A stretch of DNA of 64,000 bases, taken from Piper betle (Eukaryota; Streptophyta; Magnoliopsida; Piperales; Piperaceae). The DNA lies in NCBI GenBank assembly GCA_033002965.1, contig JAURVB010013546.1, forward strand, positions 1-64,000. The letters run 5' to 3'. The notes beneath the pieces are model-generated. The model saw only the letters and a list, made by a program, of their open reading frames with translations. It was not told the DNA's origin and searched no databases. A program made the position numbers and the translations under genes. Of this stretch, positions 12,277 to 24,937 are shown piece after piece (position 1 is the stretch's first letter; each line of letters starts with the position of its first letter).

Positions 12277-12571
12277 ATTGTAAGATTGTTGGCATATGAT
12301 AGAGGCTTACATTTTGTAAAATTTCCTTCCTAATCCTTAGTATTGATTGGTATTCTCTAGTAGTACTACGTATCTGATTCTAGAGTGCAATCTTGGCATT
12401 GGGTTTTCATATTGGCTGTAGATGAGACTCTGCTTAGAAGTTGCATTGGTTTAACATATCTTATTGATGCTAGTTTGATATATAAGTTTTGGACCCATAA
12501 TTTTTTTATAGTAATGATCATATTGTTGCAACAGAGTTGCTCGGCAAATTTGATATCAATTAACGGCTGTC

Positions 12572-12626
<55 letters not shown>

Positions 12627-12682
12627 TATATATAGATAGATAGATATATAGATATATAGATAGATAGATATATAGATAGATA
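12572..12682. repeat. Compound microsatellite (TA)n-(GA)n-(TAGA/TA)n
   Basis: TA repeats (12572-12590), GA repeats (12591-12623), then mixed TATA/TAGA units to 12682. It lies between the WRAP73 relic and the PPPDE gene, in convergent intergenic space. Confidence 0.95.
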
Positions 12683-13911
12683 TTTCAAAGCAACAGCTAT
12701 CATATATTGCCTTGATATTTGGGGAGATGGAACTTGATAAGGGTTTTAAGAAGAGTGCAATATGCAAAACATAGTTGTTCTCTGACCACATATTTAAAAT
12801 CCCTATATTCTTGTTGAAGTTTCACTATCATGTACATCGTTGTTATTCTTACTCTTTCGTTCTCAGTGAGATGGTTTTTGTTTATTATTCATGTGATTTT
12901 AAATTGTAAATTTTTAATTGTCATGACAGTAAGTGTAAATGACATGGAATTTTATAACCGTCAATTTTACTAAAAGGAGCTGTATTTAATATATTTTATT
13001 TATTTTGTGTTTAAATTAAATACAGTTACATCTAAATGAGAGCATAAAATAATTATAATTATTTTAAAGTAAGTCATCTGTATGGTCTCCTATGTGCAAC
13101 TAATTTTCCTCATTTTTCATATCTCAAGAGACAGAATTTTTTTAAACAGAAGAGCGTACGAGTGACTCATTTGATAATAATTATGATTAATTTCAATATA
13201 AAATGTAATGGATATATTTTTTTCTTAGAAATATATTACATATATACTACTTTTAGAAAGGTTAAATATGTAAATTTTCATGTAATTTACACCTATTTTA
13301 TACTAACCAACCAGAGCATTAGATTTTAAACTCCACGTTGAACTAGGGATAAAAGCTATTAGGCTTAGAGAACCTTTCTCAATATTATGTAAAAATTTAC
13401 CTCCTTTAGGCTTGCAAAAAAGTTTAATTGGATAATTTATTCTCTACTAGGCTTGCAAATGTACAATAGATTGAACTATTTAATTAACATAAATTTTTTA
13501 TGAATTTCAAAAAAATAAAATAAATAAGAAGTCAAATTGTATGGAGTCCAAAGGGCTTCTCAAACTCGCAAATAAATAAGCCCAGAACTCCAAGCAAAAC
13601 TCAGGCATGATTCCTCCATCTTGTTCATCTCATAAAAGAATCATGAGATCTACCATTTGTGAAATCTTAAAATTTGCTTTAAGAGTTGAGAAAACGTATC
13701 TTACAATTTGCACGACTCAATATAACAACTATTACTCCACTGAAAAGAACATAGAAATTACCACAGTTACAATCAACAACCCCAAAAAGAAAAATTACAT
13801 TGAAACCTCTATACCCAATTTTAAGGGTATGGCTTGTGATAAAACAACGGTACTAGTGCAGAAGAATTGCAGCAGTAGAATACAACAAATTGTCAAGAGA
13901 ATTGGAGAATG
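12683..13911. other. Intergenic stretch and 3' end of the PPPDE gene
   Basis: AT-rich with no coding signature. The last ~300 bases (13600-13911) are probably the 3' untranslated region of the minus-strand PPPDE gene. Confidence 0.45.
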
Positions 13912-15631
13912 TCAGATGTCGTCCTTACAAACTGTAACCGGCTTTTCTTTTAGAAAAGCTACATTACCATTTGGAGTGGTAAGCAGATGATGATCCGAGC
14001 CTTCCTCTTCACTCTCATTTACAGCAGAGGATGCAACAGACTCCGACCCATCAGAATCTGCAGCTTAAAATTATGAATGGCGGTCAGCATTAGCTAGAAA
14101 ACTCAGCAGCTTGCTGCTCGACTTTTTAAACAGAAAATGTTTAAACCATGTTATGCATGGAAAGAACCACACCAGAATATACACGGCTATCAGGTAAACG
14201 TCTGACAGCAGTAGCTTGAATGTTTTCTGGAAGTAAACAATTACAGAAAGAACCTGGAATTTTCAAATGACACAAATGAGTATGCAAGAACTCGGTACCA
14301 ACCAAACAATCATCGCCACAAAACAACTAGGGAGACAGGATTCTTACCAAATCTGGCAAGTCGGTTTACCCATCCAGGTAAGGGTCTTCCTGTAAGGCGC
14401 ATGCAAACGTCTTCAGTAAAATGATTGCAGTTTTTGGCAATCAAATGGTAAGTATCACCATGGTATAATGCAGACATGTGCTCCATGAATGATTGAATTT
14501 CTGAACGAGACATGTCAATGCTGCCCATCCATACAGATCGTCTATAGATGAAACCTGGACAGCTTTTGGGGGGCACTTCAAATACTCCGCTGGTTGAGAA
14601 TTCATGTGCGCCAAAGCCATATTCCATGCCATGAACTGCTCATCACATTAAGTTACCAAACAAAATTAACAAACAAAGCTAACGATGGCATTACCATAAA
14701 AAATGAGTGTAAATTACTAGACCAAAAAGAAATGCACTAAACCAAGATTATGCCTTTTCCTTTTAAGAAATACCCAATATTTGGCATGAATCTTGTTAGA
14801 ACTTAGAATATAATTTTTTTTAACTACATGAAAATTGACTTTAAATACCAGACCATAAGGGATAATCATAATTCATGCACCTGAATTACTACGGAAATGG
14901 ATGGTCACAGAATTTGTCATTGAACCACTAAAACAAAGTCCTTAACTCTCGCTTGTAATCCTTGGGAGCTCTGTGCACATGAATTTTTTATACAAAACAT
15001 ATGATTATAGAGTTTGTTACCAAGTGGTACGAAATAACTCATTCCCATTTTTATCATTGGTTAAATGACGACTGGAATGTACAGACCCATACCTAAATTT
15101 GTATATAACAGATACCCAAAAACTTCCATCCACCATAACTCTAGACCTTTGTACTTGCAAGAATAAAGAGTTCAGCAAATCAACTTTTAGATAGCTGTTT
15201 ACAAAGTTATTCCACCTAAACCATATTCCATTCAATCAAACCCAGTCAATGACGTCACAGGAGATTATTTAGCACCTATTGTATTGACTAAGCTATGCTA
15301 CTTCATTCTATAATGTCACAAAATTTTTAAAAAAATGCAGAAAAATTAGATGGATATTTAGCACTCGTCAATTTTTTCCTGTGGAAAAAGCTGGCTCCAA
15401 TCTTGGAAGATAATGAACAGCATGAAAACAAGGATGACATATATGTAAGAAGAAAAAACACGTACCTTCAATACCAGAGTGGAAAATGCCAAGCCCAAAC
15501 CAGTATAGATACTTGTTTGCAGGCGTGAGATCATACACATTTAGATAAACATGAGCCCGATTCTCCCCATTGTTGCACTGTCCCCCCACCCCAGACGTGC
15601 ATGAGAGAAGGCCCCGCACGGAATCAAGCAT
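13912..15631 (-). CDS. DeSI-like PPPDE-domain cysteine peptidase
   Basis: This is a predicted PPPDE peptidase (plant DeSI-like family related to At4g17486), a papain-fold enzyme expected to remove SUMO or ubiquitin. Exons on the minus strand are 15631-15466, 14635-14348, 14253-14173 and 14057-13912; phases match throughout and give 226 residues. VYLNVYDLTP (about 28-37) opens the domain. The predicted catalytic His is H51 in FHSGIE and the predicted nucleophile is C125 in KNCNHF. EYGFGAHE, SGVFEVPP and LIAKNCNHFTEDVC are typical. After GSFCNCLLPE comes an acidic, Ser-rich tail ending TVCKDDI. The chosen ATG (15631-15629) is the first in-frame ATG after a leader intron whose acceptor lies near 15.67 kb. 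The 5' leader exon is at about 16861-17075. No lesion was seen. It belongs to a different subfamily from the relic at 30 kb. Confidence 0.93.
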
Positions 15632-17075
15632 CTCCACTTCACCTTTCAAATCCACCCCAAGAAACAAATTCTTTGCAGTTTATAGGCTCAAGTAAAATTT
15701 AAGCCCAAAACTTTTACACCTCAACATAAAAAAGGAACACCCTTCAACCCCTCTCCATAAACCAAAAATCCAACTTTTTCACTCCCTCAAATCTGCCTCA
15801 GGGAAAAAAAGAATAAATCTCCTTCCTAGTTTACTGTCTATAATAAACAAAATTTGATGCCAATACTTCTAACCCAGCCCCAGATCCACCTCTAAGAAGA
15901 AATTCTCCTCTTAGTTTACATTCCAAAATTCACAAATCCCACCATTCAATGCTCATATCAACCTCAAGAAAGCAATTCCTTTAACTGTGTACAGCTCAAG
16001 TCAATCAGATTTGGGGCCAAAACTTCCAACACAGCATCAAACAACAACAAAAACCCCACCTTCCACTCCCTCAAATCCACCTGAAAATGCAATCCCCCTT
16101 TGCTCTTCACAGGCCCCAATCAATCAAATTCAAGGCCAAATCTTCAAACCCAACATCAAATTACAAACACATCCTTTAAGAAATCACAAGCCCCTCGAAC
16201 TTCTGAATTCCATCAAAGTATTACTATATCAGTAAAAGAAACAGAGTAAAAAAAAGAGAAAAAAAGAACAACCAAATTGCATTTCGGAAACATTTGGACT
16301 CTAACATAAAACAAGAATCACAAATCCCACCTTCCACTCCCTCAAATCCACCTCAAAATGCAAATCCCCCTTTGCACTGCACAAGTCGAAATCAAACCAA
16401 ACTTGGCCAAATCTTCCAACCCAAAATCAAATTGCACACTAAATTTCAAAATTTAGGGCTTCATAGTGTATATATATAAAAAAAAATCCACACACACACA
16501 AGAAAAAAAAACACGTTCATAAACATTGAAAGCCAAACAAAAAAAAGAAAAGAAAGAAATTCACAGAATTTTTAAATTATACTAGCTTAAAGGAAAATTT
16601 TTTGGATTTTAAATTCCCTTTTGCCCAATTTAAGGCCGAAGCTTCCGTCTAACATCAAACAATAAGTCCCCCACCGCAACAAGAAACCACAAACCCCTTA
16701 ATTTACCAATAAATTCCCTCAATTTGTAACCCCAAGTTCCATCAAATTACTGGACAATGAGCACAAAAAAACGACAAAAATTCCAAATTACGCCCCAGAG
16801 GCAAGCAGAATTCAAAGAAGAACGGAAATTTACAGAATTGAGAAAGAAAGAGCCACTTACACGACCAAAGATTGGAACTTTGTGGCCGAGGGCGGAAGTG
16901 GGTGGATAGAAATGGGGAAAAGATGGCAGCTTTTGGACGATTGAAGGGAGGAATCGACGGGCGGGTGGGATGGAGGGGAGAGGAAGGGAGCTTGGATTCT
17001 TGGTGGCAAGGAGAGCGAAGATAATTGAATCATGGAAAAATGACACAAAAAGATTTGTGATCGGTGAATTGCCAA
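15632..17075 (-). other. 5' leader exon and leader intron of the PPPDE gene
   Basis: At 16855-16861 the minus strand reads GTCGT|GTAAGTGG, a strong donor. A pyrimidine-rich intron follows and ends near 15675 (CTGCAAAG|AATT), just before the start codon. The noncoding exon would be about 16861-17075. Two C/A-rich segments (16020-16100 and 16320-16400) repeat CTTCCACTCCCTCAAATCCA, an internal intron duplication. Confidence 0.5.
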
Positions 17076-17995
17076 ATTTGGGTTAAAATTATTTAAAATA
17101 ATATTTTTTATTACTTTTACACAAAATCGGATACGGACATAGATTTATAAATATTAAATTGGATACAGATAAATAAAAATAATATTGGTATGTTTATTAT
17201 CATTTCTTTTTAATATTATATTTCAACGTTTTAAATATAATAAAGAATGTGTTTTTATTTGTCTCATAAATGGAGCCAAGTTTGAGCCAAGACAAACATA
17301 ATAGCAACTATCACAAGAGATAAAAAAATGATTGAACCATATTAGCATTTTTAGAATAAAATAAAAAAATCAATCAATTTATAATAATTGGCATGAATCT
17401 AGAACCATTTCAGTAGTTGGAACAAAAAAGTAGGACTTTTAAAATGACATGCATAACTTTTAGAAAAACATCCTCACATAAAAATAAAAATTTTTCAAGA
17501 AACCATCCACCATCAAGGATTATCTAAAACGATAATTATATACAGTTTAAAGACAACCTTGGGATTTCTTTATTAATACACTTTTTTATATATTAGAAGC
17601 CATAAACATATTGCAATAGACTTAAGAATATGTAAAATGACAGTACAGAAGGTTGATTTTAATGGAACATAGAACCTTTTTCAAGAAACTCAACAATATA
17701 TTTACCTAGAACAGACCACATGAAATAAGCAAATAGAAGTTTGGTGGGGAGTGTCTAAAGAACTCATCACTAAAAAGATAAACAAATAAATTTAATTACC
17801 AATTTTAGTTTTATAAAAGGGAATAATCAAATAATATATACTTTAATCGCATAATTTTGTGTCAATTATCATGCCAAACTTACTGCATGATACATATTTA
17901 TAGACTTTTCAGTGAATTTTTTACAAGCAGTATAATTATAAACGTTATACATATTATACACCCATGAAAATACACCCCATTTTCACAAAGAAATC
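17076..17995. other. AT-rich intergenic stretch
   Basis: Nothing is recognised apart from the presumed promoter side of the PPPDE gene (17076-17200). Confidence 0.4.
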
Positions 17996-17999
17996 TCAG

Positions 18000-19880
18000 T
18001 TGAAAATTGTAAGCCACCAATTGTATTCAGTATCTTTTAGCAGGCACTTAGTTTGCAAGACAGTCAAAATCATGATATCTTCGGCAACATTGTAATAGAG
18101 GAAGGAAGTCTTGCCATCAAACTTGGAGGTATGGTGAGCAGATAAGCCACAGTAACGCTTCCCAAGCCTTGCCAAGCAGATGTCCATGATCTTGGCGAAC
18201 ATGTCTCCATGATCTTGGCGAACATGTCTCCTTGGATGAATTGTTGCCGCACAAATTCAACTAGTGGCATCCACTGCACATTGCCGAGTAAGTTTGTAAT
18301 TGAATAGCCATGTTCTTTACAGTGTAAATGTTAGCCAGCTCTAACTTTCAAGTTAGTCGATTGCAAGAACTTTTATGGGTGGTTTTCTCCTGCAATTACC
18401 ATGGCAGCTTGGACTTCCACCATTGCCGTAAAGACTTAAAAACTTCCGGAAAGGTTTACAAGTGATTGATTTCGCAGTTTAAGTTACTGCAAGCTTCACC
18501 TTCGATGACGAAAGGAGGATAAAAGGAAGTGTCTACAAATATTGAAACTTAATTGTTCGTATGTTAACAGGAAAGCATAAAAGATCTTACCGGAAAGCAA
18601 TAACCTCCACAAATTCTTTATCAATCTGCAAAATTGGCAAATAGAACAACTGATTAAGGCAAGAAAATAGAAGTTATGCCTAAAACCTGTCGATGGTATT
18701 AAAATGTATTGATCAGGCATACCCCGGTTTACTCTCTTACTTCCCTTACGGCTCCATCATAGATCTCTTCAGACTTGAAAAAGCAAACTTGTTGTCAAAA
18801 TGAGAAAAAGACAGGACAAATTTTCCAGAATACAAGTGCTAGAAAAACATTGATTGATGAAATTATCACCTCAAGAATAAACCCAGCAGGTAATTTCCAG
18901 ACCCCTTTGAATGTTGAAGCACAATGTTTCTCTTGTACAACAAGAACCTGTCAACATTTGTTTCAGTTTGTTCTTAGTTTCAATGTTCATCATCATTCAG
19001 TTGGAAACTCCGAACTATTTGGTGATTTTATTTTATTTTATTTTCTTCAAATGACAATTACCAAAACATGAAATGAAACGAATGATAGTACCTCATTATT
19101 TGTATTTATTACAAAACCTCCAATCCCAACTTGATGAGAAGCATTAGCAGGAAGCATAGATGGACCATCTGGAATCCAGCAAGTCATCATCACATATTTG
19201 GGCTCTGCATGATGGTATTAAAATCCTCCTGTAGAGTCACTGCATGTTAACTATTTCAGACTTTCATTTTTCAAAACTTTAGGAAGACAGTGCTCAAGCT
19301 ACAAATTGTCAGAAATCATGATGAAATGTCGTAGGATTAAAGAATTAATAATCAACACTTAAAAAATTGCCACTTGGTTTCAAGAATAAGCAGAAGATAT
19401 TAAATTGAGCACAGAACAGTTTACTTTTACAGCAACGGGTACAAGCTCAGATCTTTCCAGAGGCAACTTAAGCCAGACTCTTTTTATTCCCTGAAATTTC
19501 AGTCCGCAAACTTGATCACTATACGGGGCAGAAAAGATGAAGTTTGAAGTTTATATGGGCTGACATGATCAAGAGAACCTTGAGCTTCCAGTAGGAGAGG
19601 GAGGCTTGGAGCATCACAGCAAAAACACTTGGATTTAATGGCAATTTGTCAGGATTAACCACAAACCCTGGTACTCAACTTCAACACCATCAAGCAGAAA
19701 TCCTCTTCTGGAGGAAGAACTAGCACAAGAACCATTCACACCCCCACCTTCCAAGTTTGTTTCTTTTATCAAGACCGTACGCATATTTAGACTTGAACTC
19801 TTGGGTGGAGAGTAAGAAGCCTTCAAGCACATCCCTAAATGCAAATTGATCAATGTAACAACATATATTATTCAATTCCA
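18000..19880 (-). pseudogene. NUDT8: Nudix hydrolase (NUDT8-like), unprocessed pseudogene
   Basis: Plant NUDT8-type proteins hydrolyse nucleoside diphosphate derivatives. Minus-strand segments in order are RRGFLLDGVEVEYQG (about 19680), WLKLPLERSELVPVAVK (about 19450), MTCWIPDGPSMLPANASHQ (about 19160), VLVVQEKHC...FKGVWKLPAGFILE (about 18920), SEEIYDGAVRE with the Nudix-box remnant (about 18750), EFVEVIAF (about 18610), WMPLVEFVRQQFIQGD (about 18250) and ARLGKRYCGLSAH (about 18160). Lesions: 2-base insertion near 19662-19668; 1-base deletion near 19213-19220; TAA at 18729-18731 replacing a Glu of the catalytic Nudix box (REx2EE region); the exon that should carry RHAHNVAFEKSD cannot be found; and a 23-bp tandem duplication (18184-18206/18207-18229) shifts the frame. 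A copia element directly upstream separates the relic from its own 5' part. Confidence 0.88.
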
Positions 19881-20388
19881 ATTTTCATCAGCGAGTAACT
19901 CATCTCAGAACTTTATAATTTAAACTTAAAAACAAAATTTTATTAGTCTTTATATTAAATCATCAAGTAAATGAAATTAGATAGCGAAAGCGTACCTGAA
20001 TCCTTAAAAGTAAAATAATTCTTTACCTCCTTAGGTTTTGATCTTTCAAATTCAAAATTAGTTTTCAAAACCAAAGACAATGGGATATTAGAACGAAAAT
20101 TGCGTGTGAATTTAAGGATCATAACCTTTTTATTTATAGCCTTAATTTTATAATTTCAATTTTACTCCTCACAAAAATGAAATTACGAAAATGGTATCGA
20201 CACATTGAATTCTACACCTTTATTTATGATATTGACATTGGATTCCATACCTTTATTTATGATTTATAAATACTTAACTTTAATAGATTAGCATTTAGGT
20301 CAACCTTAAATAAAAACATACGATACAATTCTAAATTCATATATATATTTATGTTCAACAACCAACAATTTCTCACTTGGACTATATA

Positions 20389-20423
<35 letters not shown>

Positions 20424-21326
20424 CACACACACACACACAAACTATACATATATATACAAATATAATTGTATATAACCTTATGAGCTCCAAAATAATATAT
20501 ACTATTATTCCAAAATAACAATCTCGACCATTAATTAATATTAATATAAGATCTCGATATTGTCTTATAATTTTGGTATTATTTCTTGAACAATATCAGG
20601 AATACAATCTTGATTATTGTCAAGAATAATCATAGGAAGAGAAACAGATTCTTCTTCCAAGACAAAATTTCTAACTTTATTTCCCCATCCAAACTTAACA
20701 TCCTCAAAGAACTTGACATTTCTCGTCTCAAAGAATGACCTTATTGTGGAATCATAAAACTTATATCCTCTAGACCGTTCAAAGTACCCAACAAAATAGC
20801 TACTAACTATTCTTAATTCCAGTTTCCTTTTATTTGGCCTATAATGCCTTGCCTTAGCTGGACAACCCCAAATACGTAAATGCTTAATACTGGGTTATTT
20901 TCTTGTCCACAATTCATAAAGGGTTTTAACTGTTGCCTTTGCCGGTACTCTATTAAAAAGATATGCTGTTGTCTTTAGTGCCTCGCTCTAGAGTAAATCA
21001 GGTAAAGTAGTATGAGCAATCATACTCCTCACCATGTCTTTAATGTTTGGTTTTGTCTCTCAGCAACACCATTCATGCTAGGAGTACCTAACATTGTGTA
21101 TTGTGGGACAATTCTGTACTCTTCTAGGAATTTAGCAAATGATCCTAGACGTTATACACCTGATCCATCATATTTAACATAGTATTCACTACCACGATTA
21201 GATCTGATAGTTTTAATAGTTTGGTCAAGTTAGTTCTCAACTTTAGCCTTATATACCTTAAGCACGCCCAATACTTGAGACTTCTCATAAATAACATACA
21301 GGTAACCATAACGAAAATAATCGTCT

Positions 21327-21883
21327 ATGTAAAACCCACGATTCGAGTTAGGGTTTTATATTCAGAAGCCGGTCGGGTCGACCGTTATTTTTTCGAGTTG
21401 AGTCAGTTTCAGGACACGTGTACCGAGTCGATGCCAGTCGCGTGTATGAGCTATGAGGGTCATGCGTACCCAAGTATATGATGATAACGTCATGAACACA
21501 GCAGAAGAGAATGAGTTATCAGATATATGAGAGTATGCCAGTCATTTTTTTATTATTTTTATATATAGTGGATCGTAGAATTAGTATTAGGCCGTTTAAA
21601 GCGGAATGCTCATTTGGTTAATTTTCTTTTCGTCTTACTAGCAAACCTACAGTAACGTTTCCTTAAAAGATGCAATAGTATCAATTAAATATAGATTATC
21701 ATAAAAAGATAAATAACCTGTACCCACAATATTTAAATTTAGAAAAAGACTAAACTTATTATTTCTAAATGAACAAGAGTAACTAGATTTGTCCAATATA
21801 GAAATAGAAACCAAATTTCATCTAAAAAATGGTAGAATGAATTTATAATATGTTAGATTTTTTGTGAATGAAATCATAGATGC

Positions 21884-21915
<32 letters not shown>

Positions 21916-22200
21916 TATTTTGACAGGGCGGGCCCATAATTGCACTTTTTAGGGGGAGACCCTGACGGTTTTATTTCAGGATTTTTACCGTAATTGTAAT
22001 GATGTGAAAATTGGTTTCATGTCATCCATGTAGTATCATGTTAGGGTTTTATGAATTTATACATGCATGACAAGTCGTATCTACATCTTAAGACGCCGAG
22101 ATTGTATTCGTATGAGTTAGGTTCGGGTTAGCCGACCTAACCGGGGCTGGTAACCTGCCGGTTCGGTTCACGAGTGTGAACTGGATTTGGGGTGTTACAG
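21327..22200 (+). mobile_element. Gypsy-type solo LTR nested in the copia element (mosaic)
   Basis: It starts TGTAAAACCC and ends GGGGTGTTACA. The flanks GTCTA (21322-21326) and GTATA (22201-22205) could be a diverged 5-bp target duplication. The first 270 bp match 2074-2340 in inverse orientation. A 236-bp block of copia sequence (21599-21834) sits inside it. A (TA)n tract lies at 21890-21915. Confidence 0.65.
21599..21834. repeat. Displaced duplicate of a copia segment, copy A
   Basis: It is about 95% identical by eye to 22451-22683 and in the same orientation. Copy B is the resident sequence; copy A lies inside the nested LTR. Confidence 0.85.
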
Positions 22201-22450
22201 TATATAAACGTAATAACATATTGTTGACCATTCCAAGAAGCTATAGAAAATGACCCATAAATGTCCGCATGTTTAGTTCTAAGACGCTTGAAGATCTATT
22301 GACACTTAGTCTCCTTATATTTGTTTGTTTCCTTTAATGCACTCAACACAGATTTGAAGATCTGATAAATTAAGAGAATCAAGAATTCTATCTGACATAA
22401 GTCGTTCAATTCTTTGTTTAGAAATATGTCCTAAATGCTTATCCATAATA

Positions 22451-22683
22451 AAGCAGAATGCTCATTGGTTAATTTTCTTTTCGTACTACTTAAACCTACA
22501 GTAACGTTTCCTTAAAAGATGCAATAGTATCAAGTAAATATAGATTATCATAAAAAGACAAATAACCTGTACCCATAATATTTAAATTTAGAAAAAGACT
22601 AAACTTATTATTTCTAAATGAACAAGAGTAACTAGATTTGTCCAATATAGAAATAGAAACCAAATTTCATCTAAAAGATGGTA
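22451..22683. repeat. Displaced duplicate of a copia segment, copy B
   Basis: This is the resident copy, continuous with the copia coding remnant. It is the partner of 21599-21834 and shares AGTAACGTTTCCTTAAAAGA and ACTAGATTTGTCCAATATAG. Confidence 0.85.
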
Positions 22684-24937
22684 CTACATGTCTCTTTCAA
22701 ATCCAAATAATATCTTGTCTTTAATAATAATCTAAACATCTCTATTACTTCAACTATAACTGAGTTGTCATCACCCACATAGATGAATCTTTCAGTATTA
22801 TTTGGCTTTCGACAATTCAGGCAACCTTGCATTGACACACTTATGTGAGTAGTAGCACCCGAATCTAGCCACTAAGGTGTATTGGTACTGAAGCTAAATT
22901 AACCTCAGAACAAACAAAATTATGAAATGGACCTTTATTTACACACCAAGCGTGATACTTAGTGCATTCCTTCTTCATATGTCCAGGTTTACCATAAAAG
23001 AAATAGCAAGAAGTGTGATTTTCTTCTTATTTTTATCCTGATAAGTACTAGCCAAGTGAGCACATTCAGCCTATTCTTGCTTCAACATTTCTTCTTTTGC
23101 ACACCATAAGAAATGAGCTCATTAAGAGTCTATTTGTCCCTTTGGCAGTTATAACTGACCTTGAATTGACTAAATTATGCCGGAAAAGAAATTGAAACTA
23201 AATGCATGAGCAAATCCTCAGGTAGCTCTAACCTTAGTGCTTTTAGTTTTTGAAGCAATATTAGACATTTCTAAGATGTACTCTCTAATGTTTGCTTTGC
23301 CTTTAAACTTTATTGAAATCAAGTTCAACAACAGTGTACTTGTTTTAGCCTTATCATTTTTTACAAAATGCTTTTCAATTTCCTTATGAAACGTAATGGT
23401 TGTAGTAACCCTTTCAAACACATCTCCCCTAATGGTCTCTAGAATCCCACGCTTCATGATCATAAGACTCATGTGATTTGAACATTCCACTTCTCAATAT
23501 CCCGTTTTTCCTTAATGAAACTTTTGTCTGTAAGAAAAGAAGGTTGTTCAGTCCTTAACGCAAGGTCAAGACTCATGCAGTTGAGATCGATCATTACGTT
23601 CTTTTTCCAATCCTTAAAATTATCTTTTAAGCATTAGAACTGAATTGATGTTGGCAGAAATCATATAAGCAGATTGATTAACTGAATCCATAGAACAAAA
23701 CAACATGCCCATAATAAGATTAATAATTTAAGTAATAGTTAATCCCATCAATAGATACCTAACACAACATTAATATTTAGTCTTTGGACAAAAATATTAA
23801 TTTGTAAGCGGTACTTTCAGCACAATAATCAAATATAGACAATAAATCCATTCAAATAATAAACATTCCTTTGAGCCGATTTATTATCCAAATGAAAGTT
23901 TGATAATTATCTCATATTTATTATCGCAAATGAATCTTAATATAATGCTCAAATATGGATAATAAATCCTGTCAAATAACAAACCTTCATTTGGGCTGAT
24001 TAATATTCACATAAATTAAATACCAATAACTGTCTTAATATTAAAAAATAAATTAATTCTTACAAAAGAGACTACTTTGGTAGCATATTGTAGTCCTTAA
24101 TAAATTTTAAAATATGAATCATAACAGTACCATAATTTGAATTTAATAATCTCAAATATCATAAACTGAAAAAGTTATAAAAGTATCTTTATTTAGAAAT
24201 TTTTGAAATACCTTTTGTAACTTTATTTTCCTCTGTTGATATTTTACCAAAAAGGACCTTAATTTTGTGAATAAATATTTCAAAGACAATAATTAGTACT
24301 GAATTTTGGAAAACTCCCAATGGGTTAAAGACCTTATCCCTTTTTATGACCTAGTATTATTTTTGGGATTCTTCTTTTTTGAATCTGAATTCATAGATCC
24401 GAATGTGATATAGAAGTTGATAATTCCAATTCATAATTAAACACAAATAAAAGTAATCATCAATGATTTAATATGAAGTTGGCTCTGATGCTACTTATTA
24501 AAACTTTATAACTTAAACTTAAAAATAAAACTTTATTAGTCTTCATATCAAATCATCAAGTAAATAAAATTGGATAGTAGAAGCGTACCTGAATCTCTAA
24601 AAACAAAATGATTTTTTACCGCTTTAGGTTTTGATCTTTCAAATTCAATTCTAGTTTTCAAAACCAAAGTTACTTGACAATGAAATACTAGAATGAAAAC
24701 TGCTTATAAATTCAGGGACCATAACCTCCTTATTTATAACCTTAATTTTATAATTTCAATTTGACCTATCATAAAAGAGAAATTACGAATATTTACACGT
24801 AAAATTCCACACATTTATTTATAACCCATAAATACTTAACTTTAATAGATCAATTGAATTTATGTGAACCTTAAATAACAGTATATGATATAATTTTAGA
24901 TTTATGTGTAGATTTATATCCAACAACCAACAACTCA

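Larger units (their letters stand above)
19903..24932 (-). mobile_element. Ty1/copia LTR retrotransposon, degraded, lacking RT-RNase H
   Basis: The LTRs are 19903-20367 and about 24494-24932, ending TCCAACAACCAACA. The outer flanks both read ACTCA (19898-19902 and 24933-24937), a 5-bp target duplication. The minus strand next to the right LTR reads AGCATCAGAGCC, a damaged initiator-Met tRNA primer site. Going down the minus strand there is gag (about 23.7-23.2 kb), a zinc knuckle with a Cys lost (about 23.0 kb), protease LDSGATTHIS (about 22.86 kb), and integrase (about 21.3-20.6 kb, with RSDRGSEYY and MNGVAERQNQTLK). After integrase only ~220 bp remain before the left LTR, so reverse transcriptase and RNase H are deleted. 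Many frame breaks and a (TA)n/(CA)n tract (20384-20440) show age. Confidence 0.85.

Noticed and set aside
12570..12791. Open frame of Tyr/Ile/Ser/Leu repeats
   Set aside because: It is translated TA/GA microsatellite.
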